64,000 nucleotides of DNA, from positions 20,041,716 to 20,105,715 of the forward strand of contig NC_045144.1 in assembly GCF_008831285.2 (NCBI RefSeq), given 5' to 3'. Of the stretch, positions 55,397 through 64,000 are shown piece after piece. Each line of letters starts with the position of its first letter. Position 1 is the stretch's first letter. The DNA is from Nymphaea colorata. Taxonomy: Eukaryota; Streptophyta; Magnoliopsida; Nymphaeales; Nymphaeaceae. A model generated the notes under the pieces. It ran no database searches and was not told the DNA's origin. It saw only the letters and a program-made list of their open reading frames with translations. The translations under genes and the position numbers were made by a program.

Positions 55397-58166
55397 ATGA
55401 AGCGAGTTTCCCTTTCAATCCTTTTTCTTGCCCTTCTCTTGCTGTCCTCTACGGCTTTTGCACGTATACCATATGAGAATAATAAGGGTTTGTTTTCCTG
55501 ATCTCTAGTCCTCCTTTGCTTCCTTTTCCTCAAAACTTTTAGCCCATCAAGAGTATATCATGTCACCCTGTTGCAGCTGCCGAGGCAGTTGTCGGCAATT
55601 GCCTCCCAACTGAAATTTCTTATTTTGTGTTAATATTTATAAGCAATTTTTCTCATTTACATATTTGTACCCTTTTACATTCTATGCCTATAGCATCTAA
55701 GCTCAAATTTTCTGGCTTTGTGTTGGTCTAAGACACTCTTGATGTCAAACACGCACCTCACTCCATGTTGCTTGATGTATAACACGGAGAATGATTTACA
55801 TTAATTTGAGGTTGTTTTCTTTTGGTGTTTGATATTTGGGGTCTCACCAGCTCATGATCAGAACAGCCTCTCCCAGCTTGCTTCCCTCTCTCTCTATCTC
55901 CGGCGCATGCACACCGACACAAGTAGACTACGACCACACACAATAGCATATTTCTTAACGACACGTATATGAGCGTGCCCATTGATTTGGTTTTTTGCAG
56001 CTTTTTCTCTACTACTTGTTTGCATGCATGCAGACATATAGTGTGACTGTTAGCTTCTACTCCTTAATTTTCAGCTTATCTTGCTTAGCTACATTCTTCG
56101 GCCTTGTTGCAGTTTTGTTACATAACAAGGTTCGTAATATAGTATTGGAATTAACGAGAAGTACACCATACGGCACTCTTATTTTAACATTCAAACTTAG
56201 AGGCGCACTCGTAGTTTTTATGTGTAAATGAAGCAAATTTTTGTAGCTGGTGTGAGCAATTGTCCAGCAGCCCCAAGATACGTACAAGAATTGGGTATTT
56301 AGATACAAGTAGGTACATTTTGGATCACATCTTGGCCATACCTACATACTTTAATGAGTGGCCTAGAAATGGCCCGCGCTTCTCATTATTTTTCCTCTCT
56401 CTCTCGATACCGGCCACCCATCTCCCTTCACGTGGACAAGACCCCACCATCGTTGGCCTTCTTCATGGCGCTCTGTTTTCCCCTCTGGCGGAATACGCAT
56501 GTACGTACACACATACATAGAAAAAATTGTATGGTAGTTCTATTATTTAGAGTGTCACTTGTTCACTTGCAAGAAACGTCTGATTCATTGTAATGGAAAG
56601 TTGAAAGACAAACATTGAAAAAAAAGTAATGAATATTTTCATTTATGTAATATTAATTTAGACTTTTTTTAATTTTTTTTTCTATCAACCATCCATTAAG
56701 ATCATATTTGCCTGAAAAATAATGCATTGACCATATCTCTTTTAGCATTCTAAAACGGAAAATATCATGAGAACCTTATAAACCGTTAAGTTATTTCTTC
56801 AGGTCAATTATCAAAGGTGTGAGCACCTATGTTGTTGTTGCGAGCATAGCAAGATGCTCACGCTCTATTACCACTGTTTGTTAATGAAGGCTCACCCTTA
56901 CATACGAAACAAGTATAGCCAAAGATAAGTCGGATACAAGTAAAAACTCTAAGGAGCATATATGTATCATTGAGCATACCGTTCTGCGTGCTCACGTTCA
57001 CGTGCGTGTGAGGTTTGCATTAGAGAAACAGAGAGATCTGGAGCAACCAGTGATAGAGGAGAGATTTTTTGGTTGTTTTCTACTGGCAATGTTTGATATC
57101 TGGGGAGTGTGATCTTGTCTTGTCTACGCTGCCACCCAAACCTCTCTCTCTCTCTAGGTAACGCCACTATGAACACACATGAGTATGCTAAAAGACATAA
57201 ATGAGCATGTTAGTTAAGCTTATTTTGTTGCATGAAGCTTTTTTAGAACTTTTTTGCATGCATTCATCATGTTATTGTTGGTTTCTTCTCCCAGTTTCCT
57301 GCGGCTTATCTTTTTCCTTATGGCAAATTTAATACAACAAGGAAAAAATAGACCTCCCAGCTAAGGACACAGCAAATTATAAACATCAATAAGTTTGTGC
57401 TTTTGCTGTCTCTCTTTTTTTCTTTTGTCTCTCCAATATCTATGTGTGTGTGTGGCCGGGCTTACCATTCCTAAAATTGACATTATTGCATGGGGGAGTT
57501 TACTGTTCATATATATAAGTTATAATGTATGTAACTAAGTTTTGAACTTTTTAAGAACGCATTTAGAGGATCATTCTCAAAGCTCTTCCTTGGGCAACTG
57601 GCAAAACAGTTTCTAAAATAGCTTAGCACACTACATTCAAAGAACATTTTGGGAACGAAAGGATGGTTGTTCCTATTTACTTTTAGGAAGTATATGACAG
57701 CCAGAACCTTCTGGCCGCTCTAAAAGTCTATTTGGTGTTGTGGCACACAACTTGGTCTGAAAACCAATGTATGAAGGAGTGATACGGGATACAAGTTTCT
57801 TACATATAGATGCATGCGTTTTGGATTAGATACATAGTTTCTAGAACTAAATATAGTCCAACGATCAAAATTGTTACAATGTAGCTAGCCCCTTTTTAAG
57901 CTTCCTTTTTTCACTAATTTTACTCAATATATAATTTTGGTGTGGAGCTGTCACTCGTGAAATCTAAAATGGCCTGTTACTTGGCCGAATGCAATATGAT
58001 TTCCCTAATTATCGTTCGTATGGATACAGATACAATCTGCCCAAAACTCTGCCCAGATTACAGGGGCAGATTGCTATGCTGCAAAAGTAACTGTTGCGGT
58101 GATTTTTGCTGCAGTAATGGGGAGTATGCGGAGTTCCTGAAAGCAAAGAGTCTCCCCAACAACTGA
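55397..58166 (+). CDS. CRP7, small secreted cysteine-rich peptide, divergent mature region
   Basis: Exon 1 is 55397-55487, encoding the same 30 residues as CRP5 (MKRVSLSILFLALLLLSSTA, then FARIPYENNK). The intron is 55488-58029 (GTTTGT...ATACAG, 2542 bp, the longest), and exon 2 58030-58166. The product is about 75 residues. The mature part is quite unlike CRP5/6: TICPKLCPDYRGRLL, then three CC pairs, with spacing C-x3-C-x8-CC-x3-CC-x3-CC, then the tail GEYAEFLKAKSLPNN. The acceptor is GGATACAG instead of GGATGCAG. The contrast of an almost unchanged leader with a rewritten mature peptide fits rapid change of the secreted part. The intron also holds an inverted CT-rich repeat segment. Confidence 0.75.
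56385..56900 (-). repeat. Inverted CT-rich repeat and flank in the CRP7 intron
   Basis: Matches 16040-16440: CACCATCGTTGGCCTTCTTC, the GCACCTATGTTG stretch, and a final GTTTGTTA. In relation to the CRP upstream repeats its first part is inverted. Confidence 0.5.
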
Positions 58167-58935
58167 AGCTTCCTGATTCTCCTGCGATGATGGATGATGA
58201 TGGTAGAAGTGAAAGTGCTTGTCAATAATAAAGTAAGCGTGCATATTTATTGTCTGCTAGGGATCGAGCATGCACGCTGAGTATGTCTCTCCTGGTTCTT
58301 GTTGTTTCCAAGAACCTTTGTGTACGTTTATATCGCGTGTCTCTACCTGTGGAATGAAATAAATTAGTTATGCCTTGCTTAATCACTACAAAGAAGCATG
58401 TGCTTAGCAACATCCTAAAGAATCGCTTGAAAACCCAAAAAACCATTGCTGCAAGTTTGTGACGCAATTACTTCAAATCCATTTCAGATCATAAGATTTA
58501 AAAATAAAAAAAAAATTACTGTTGTTCAAAGCGGAGCGCCCACAAATTTATTAAATTACATTTTAGAGCATCTACTTGTTTCCAATTGGAAGTCGATTAG
58601 CGATCAGATTCAAGTTTTAGTTCACTGAATGAAGTTGAAATTATAAAATCGGGATATGTTCCGATCTATTTTCATGGCCATGCGTTTATATTATTTTGGA
58701 GTCCTTCAAAAGTGAAACTGGAAGGACGGAGACAGGCTACTCGTTGGCGGATAATAGTTTCGTTTCACATGTTGGAGTTTAACAGAAGGGTTGCCGCAGT
58801 TGTTGCCTTCTTGCAGTGGCTGCTGAGCAAGTAAAATTTTCTCCAAGGGGTACTCATTCACATATTTTCATAGCATTCATACATATAACAAAGAGAATAT
58901 TTAGTTGTTAATGTAAAAAATAAAGAAACTGCCCA
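58167..58935 (+). repeat. CRP 3' flank block, copy after CRP7
   Basis: Homologous to 25055-25800 after CRP4, with which it shares AAAGTGAAACTGGAAGGACG and GAGACAGGCTACTCGTTG. It lacks the extra segment present in units 1 and 2. Confidence 0.7.
58240..58274 (+). promoter_or_regulatory. Degenerate 3' hairpin after CRP7
   Basis: Right arm AGCATGCA (58267-58274) is intact, but the left arm reads TGCATATT (58240-58247), so only part of the stem can form. Confidence 0.4.
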
Positions 58936-59660
58936 TGTCCTGTGTTTGGTTGGTTAATTAAGGAGAGGAAGGACAAATAAATAAAACTAAAAACATGTTT
59001 GGTTAAAAATAAAATTTAAAAAATAAAAAAAAATGAAAGGAAAACGATCATGTAAATCCAAGAGCAGACTGTGACTGGGACTAAGATCAAACCCATTAAG
59101 TTGAAAAAGGTGAGACAGAAACCATTGAGCTTAGAAGATCTTAAAGAACACAAGTCTTCCACTTAGGCAATGTCAAGATTTTTAAGATATGGTTTGGTCC
59201 ATTTAGAAAAGAAATTCTAGCTTCGTCTCTGGTTAAAAAAGGTCACTGCAAGCAGCTTTTATATCAAAGGCAAGTACCTGAAAGAGCAAATTGGAGATCT
59301 CCCCACCGATTGATGGTAGACCCTCAACCTAACTTTTTTTTTTTTTTGAAAATATATATCACAAAAAATGAATCCCGCACGGGGATATGAACATTTACTA
59401 AGAAATCCTAAAACAAACTCACCATAATTAGAGATCAGTAGGCGACCTATCACTTTCCATCCACATGGGCTCACTATATTTGTTTGTGTTTGGCAGAAGT
59501 AACAGTATGTTAAAACTCCCGGCATCATGTATAGAACAATAGCAGATACATAAAATAGTAACGTAATATAAATGAAAGGATATTGACAAAGTAACAGATG
59601 CATAACAGTATGTTAAAACTCCCTTTCCAGATAAACGCTGAATTATTGAGCTTGCCCTTT
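58936..59660. other. Intergenic after CRP7
   Basis: No gene established. An 18 bp direct repeat, CAGTATGTTAAAACTCCC, occurs near 59502 and 59607. Minus-strand frames at 59259-59703 are not recognisable. Confidence 0.35.
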
Positions 59661-59900
59661 CACTACAAAAAACATATGTATTTACTGATGTGGGAAAAAG
59701 CATATGTCAGTAAAAATCCTTTTTCATTGACGTTTATGTCTTAATGTCAGTAAGTGAAAGCATTACTGACGGTGAGTGGATCATCGTCTGAAAAACTTCT
59801 CGCTTTTGGGAAGTTGATGAGAAACATCCTATAGCGGCGATGGCATAGATCATCGCATAGACGAACCTTTGTTATAGCATTTTTCAACATGTTTTTGGCT
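59661..59900 (+). mobile_element. CACTA-type transposon end
   Basis: It begins CACTACAAAAAAC and continues with repeated TTACTGA/TCAGTAA words in both orientations (for example TTTACTGATG, TGTCAGTAAAA, TGTCAGTAAG, TTACTGACGG). These are typical sub-terminal repeats of CACTA elements. No matching right end (TTTTGTAGTG) was seen downstream, so it is a truncated end. Confidence 0.5.
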
Positions 59901-60714
59901 CCATCACTAAGCACCAATATATAGTAACTCATTTTCAATTCTTTTTACTTTCCCCTCTTTCTCAGGTATGAGGGGTTCCTTGTTTCACTTGCGTCATCAA
60001 TTCGATTCTGGTGAGCATTGTTTTGTCAGCTATGAGGGCTTCCTTGTTTCACTTTCGTCATCAACTCGATTCTGGCGAGCATTATTCTTCTATTCTGTAT
60101 AATGGTCTTATTTCAATTGATGGATCTAGTGCTTCCCACTTGAGTCCCAATTGATTGTTTTGGGTTCTGCCCTAAGTTGTCGTGGTAGAACGGTAACCTG
60201 TAATGGGAGCCAGTGTTCCATTTCATTTTGTGCATTTGTAAAGTTTGCAAGTGTTGATCATTATCCTATTCACAGATTATTAGAATACTGAGGTGAGAAA
60301 TCTTTCTATTAATCAGATTCCATCTTCTTGAACTGAACCAAACAAACATGGGTTTGAACTGGGCTCTGACAGCCTTGGCCTTTGTCTTATTTGAACTTGC
60401 AAGATTGTATATTATTTTCCTATTCTGTATTGAATACGCTTATATATATATATGTGTGTGTGTAAAATATACAGTAGGATACTAATATACAAACAGTTTC
60501 TAATATTGTGTACTGTATTGAGATTTCTTCCAGCAACATTTACTGATTGGTATAAATCATCGTCACAGAAAACGTTTTGGTGTTTTAAACGGTAAGGCTT
60601 TTCCTTAGTAGAACGCGGCCAAGTTGAGAAAAATGGAAGAAACAGTAAATTTAAAAAAATAAAAAACTTTAAAATTAAGGAAAAATAAAATAAGTGAGCT
60701 AATACCACAAACAT
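59901..60714. other. Intergenic, nothing recognised
   Basis: Two similar segments (GAGGGGTTCCTTGTTTCACT and GAGGGCTTCCTTGTTTCACT) lie at about 59970 and 60035, and a (TA)n(TG)n run at 60441-60463. No gene. Confidence 0.4.
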
Positions 60715-61180
60715 CAAAATATAAGTAACTAATTAAGGGAGCTGAGAATACATCTAGTAGGCAACTAAAGCCTAATAGAAGTAATAAGGCATGCAAAAGG
60801 TCAAGCTGTTATGATATGGATGAAGCACAAACAATGGCAGGGGAATCATTCTACTGGTAGAGATCAAAATAGACTTAGTAATTAAAGAGATAAGGAATGT
60901 AAACAGATCTTAATAAGCAAGTAAACATTTCGTGTAAAGGCGGAGAATTCTGACATAACTTAATAAATATCTATACGCCTCACTAGTCGAATTAAGTTCT
61001 TACCTATTGAAGATGCCACATGGATGTTGGTTTTTTTGGCCAAACCACATATCATGTATTTCCCTTTGTATTTTTTTTTTCTCAGTTTCTCTCTCTCTCT
61101 CTTCTTCAATGGTTTTTCAGTTTGGCACACCAGCTCAAGACAAGACATTATGACTGATGCCATTGCTAGCCATCAAAAAC
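60715..61180. repeat. Dispersed repeat copy 2
   Basis: Counterpart of 14025-14470, sharing AAAAGGTCAAGCTGTTATGA and TTCTGACATAACTTAATAAA. Confidence 0.65.
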
Positions 61181-62109
61181 TTTGATTAGATAGGCAAGAG
61201 GCCTACATCTACCCCATGAAATCTCTTTACTTTTATATTGACACTCTTAGTCACACTTAAAGAGGTTTATGTTGATACTCTTAGTCACAGGTGGGCAGGA
61301 TTATGAAATGTAGTAGCCATCACACTTTAACTACCCTAGCAAGTTTGGGCAGACCATAAATGGAGTACGCTTCTCATTTTCACCAACCCTAGTGCCTATG
61401 GATGGTTACTTACGAGCATACTCCTCCTATGCATGCATATATAGATATGTGTAATGACCAAACTACCTTGGATAAAATAAAAATGTGATATTTTTTTTTA
61501 AAAAAATAGCCCTCCTTTGTTTGTTCCTGTACATATATGCATGATTAAATTAATTTGGCCTGGGGTTCAATAGCCATTGAATTGGGTAAAACTTCAGTCG
61601 TCCGATATTGTGGAAGTTACATCCATCAAAGCAACTCCATTGCTTGAAGGCAAGGGAAGCATATAAAAATTGAACAAGAAGAAGAAGAGAAAGAAGAAAT
61701 CTAGAAGCGAAGAGAGAAATCAAAGGCTTGAAAAGATTATTGAAGAAATGATGAGGTATTTATAGAGAAAGAAGACACAAGGGCATTGTGATATTTTTTT
61801 AAAATTGAAATTTGCCATTAATTAGTCATTATTTGCTTAAAAACAAAGAGGAACAAATTTGTCTAAAAATATGTGAATATGAGGGTTGACCGTGCGAGGG
61901 GCAGCTTGCCCACCCAAGGCTCGGGCAGCCTAAGCCTGGCCCGCTGCATGTCTGCAAGGCCTAGACAGGCCGAGCTGGCCAGCCACAGGCCTATTCTGGC
62001 CAGTGATGGTCGGCCGTAGGACCAGCCTGGTCGTGCAGGCCACGCCTGAGAAGTGCCAGGTGCACCAAGGCACGAAGGCCAAGCTTTCCCCGGCCTGAAT
62101 TGGCAAGAC
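61181..62109. other. Intergenic with GC-rich block
   Basis: 61870-62100 is dense in GGCC, with words such as GGCCTAGACAGGCCGAGCTG. It is preceded by a TATTTATAGAGAAAGAAGAC stretch. It may be part of a retrotransposon terminal repeat together with the next feature. No coding domain seen. Confidence 0.35.
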
Positions 62110-62800
62110 TGACTTGGTCAGCCTGCCACGTTAGCTGCAGGCCCCACAAAGGGTATTGTTGTATTTTTGTGAAAATATAATGTTATTTTTCTAAAATGAA
62201 AGGATATTTCGAGAAAACGAAGGGCATTTTGAGATATTTCCATAAAATAAGGTTATTTCGAAAATCTTGAATTAAAAATGATTGGTATTTGGAAAATGAA
62301 CCTAACGTCTCGATACTTGGACTTTGGAATGATATGTGACTTGTATGTTTGGAGCTGGATCAAAAGCTTAGAATTGATCAAAAATAATATATTTAGATTT
62401 GGATCTCGAATTTTGATCTAAAATTCATAATTGGTTTTGATTCACAAATTTAGAAATAGACTAAGGTAAAAACATGGAATTGGATCTAAATTTGTTTTAG
62501 ATCAAGAATTTGTAACAAATAGAGGATATGACCCTAAACTTTGGATCTTGGGTCTGGATTGATAGAAAGGCACAAATAGGGATCAAATGAGTCCAAAATT
62601 GATATTTGAATAATGGTCTAGATCTAAAGTTTCATTGTAGATCCAGTTTTAGAATTTAGATTTGGATATATATCCATTTTGTATGTGGTTTTAATCTAGG
62701 GTTCTATTTTGGATCCGGGGCTAGTATTTGGATCTAGATTTGGTTTTATGGCTCTATTTTGGATTTAGGCTGGGTTTTGGATCTAGATTTGGATCTTGGC
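62110..62800. repeat. Dispersed repeat copy 2, GGATCT-rich
   Basis: Counterpart of 9650-10340, less intact. Confidence 0.6.
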
Positions 62801-63204
62801 ATTTGTTTTAGGCTTTTGTATGTGGTTTTGAATTAGATCCCAGCTTGAATTACAGAATAAGTCTAAATTGAGATTAGGCATTGTGTCCAAAGTCTAAAAT
62901 TAGATCCAAACAAGACTCACATATTGTTGATAGTCAAATAAAAGAAAATTTTGTCCACAATTAAAGAAATTGAAGTGTTGGACGCCAAAAAAATCCTTGA
63001 AAGTTGTCCGTACAATTATCACAAAAATGTTTGAAAATTGCTAAACATAAAATTTTTTAAAATTTGGGATGATTACAAAACAAAAATTCAAAAAAGCAAA
63101 ACAAAAAGCAAAAACAAAAAGAAAGGGGCCAGGGGAGCAGCCCCTGTGTTCCCTACCCAACCAGCACCGACGGATCGCCTTTGGCTGCCAAATCGCATGG
63201 CTGA
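62801..63204. other. Intergenic, nothing recognised
   Basis: AT-rich continuation of the GGATCT-type sequence, then a short GC-rich segment near 63125-63180. No gene. Confidence 0.35.
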
Positions 63205-63400
63205 ATGCAGATAGACATTGGATATAAGGTATTTAAAACTAATTATGATCCAAATCTGAATCTGATAGGAAGCTTAAATTGAATCTGATCAGATATCGTT
63301 CTTTGAATTTCTTAGTTAAATATCAAAGTTTTTATTTTTTTCTTGTCTGATTTCTTTGGAAAAGTTTCTGTCGCAGATCCGTATGCAGTAAAGCAAGTGG
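63205..63400. repeat. Dispersed repeat, GAATCTGATCAGATATCGTT segment, copy 3
   Basis: Closely matches 10441-10600, and like it lies just before a CT-rich CRP-upstream repeat. Confidence 0.6.
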
Positions 63401-63574
63401 CCCCGCTGATGCTACAGAATGACTGTGACGTTGATTGGAGACAGAATCGGAGAGGAGTGGATATCAGCATTTAAAAGATTTGCCTTTTATAGTTTTTCAG
63501 TTTTTTTTTTTTTTTTTTCATGTTTATCTTTCTAGTCCTTTGCTGTGAACATGGTGCACCAATACTGTGGGCTG

Positions 63575-64000
63575 AACTCGGTGTCTGCAATGAAACAACC
63601 TCCCTTTTCCCTTTTTCTCTCTCTCTCTCTCTCCTCTTATCTCCAAGGCTAGCCGCCAGAAGCGACCAGCTATCATCACCGGTCCTTCCCATTATTTTCA
63701 CTTTGTTATATATAAAATGTGAGCCCTTTCTCTATAGTGGTTGGTCACTGTAGAGAAAGAGGAAGAGAAGAGAGAGGTGTGTGAGCCTTTAGAAGGGAAA
63801 GACAAAAGCGCCAGGAAAAGGCCAATGATGGTGGGGGTCTTCCCAGTGGTGGAGAGAGAGAGGGAGGAGAAAAAGACAGATGCTGGCAATAAGATACCCC
63901 AAAGTGTAAACAATCATAGTATGTCAATGCAACCTTACATAATGTAATATGGATTTAAGATCCAAATCTACTGAAGATCTCACAATTCACATCTTCTAAT
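63575..64000 (+). repeat. Start of a further CRP upstream region at the right edge
   Basis: The CT-rich repeat (TCGGTGTCTGCAATGAAACA onward) is followed by ATGCTGGCAATAAGATACCC and ends with CACAATTCACATCTTCTAAT. These match 28000-28020, 41060-41080 and 54530-54553. In those units a CRP start codon follows about 850-930 bp later, so an eighth CRP gene probably lies just outside the window. Confidence 0.65.

Larger units (their letters stand above)
53547..58935. repeat. Partial tandem unit 3 with CRP7
   Basis: Starts like units 1 and 2 (GTTCACTTCAAAGATTCACA), carries CRP7 and its 3' flank, and stops matching near AAAGAAACTGCCCATG. It has no hairpin, no coding-like fragment and no DUF247 gene. 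It lacks about 65 bp near 54716 relative to the other units. Confidence 0.8.

Overview
The window looks like nuclear DNA of a flowering plant. It is AT-rich and full of CT, TA and poly-A/T runs. It has GT-AG introns, TATA promoters, hAT-type and CACTA-type transposon remnants, and two copies of a gene for a DUF247 protein, a family known only from plants. I cannot name the species from the sequence alone.

The main content is a same-strand (+) tandem array of seven two-exon genes for small secreted cysteine-rich peptides, labelled CRP1 to CRP7 here: 2765-3892, 6022-8305, 11330-12441, 23359-25054, 28947-31012, 42003-44467 and 55397-58166. Exon 1 (88 or 91 nt) encodes a highly conserved signal peptide starting MKRVS and ending AFA-R. 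A phase-1 intron of 0.8-2.5 kb follows. Exon 2 begins after a conserved GGATGCAG or GGATACAG acceptor and encodes a mature peptide with 4, 6 or 8 cysteines, largely as vicinal CC pairs, plus a conserved tail of the type EYxEFxKxxSVPxN. Six genes have a canonical TATAAATA box 75-103 bp upstream of the ATG, and all seven have a GCATGC hairpin or its remnant after the stop. CRP1 looks damaged: its splice donor is lost and its stop codon is frameshifted.

Layout: 1-12.5 kb holds CRP1-3, with CRP1 and CRP2 sharing a duplicated 5' flank. From 12.5 to 23.2 kb there is no recognisable gene, only dispersed repeats. CRP4 lies at 23.4-25.1 kb. From 27.0 to 53.5 kb there are two nearly identical 13.1-13.5 kb tandem units, each with one CRP gene on the + strand (CRP5, CRP6) and one intronless DUF247 gene on the - strand. 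A third, partial unit (53.5-58.9 kb) has CRP7 but no DUF247. From 58.9 to 63.5 kb there are repeats and transposon remnants. The last 0.4 kb matches the 5' flank of the CRP5-7 units, so the array probably continues to the right.

How the genes may work together is inference. A DUF247 membrane-anchored protein next to hypervariable secreted cysteine-rich peptides resembles the gene content of the grass S and Z self-incompatibility loci (DUF247 genes plus a small secreted stigma peptide). A recognition or defence locus is therefore worth testing, but nothing here proves such a role.
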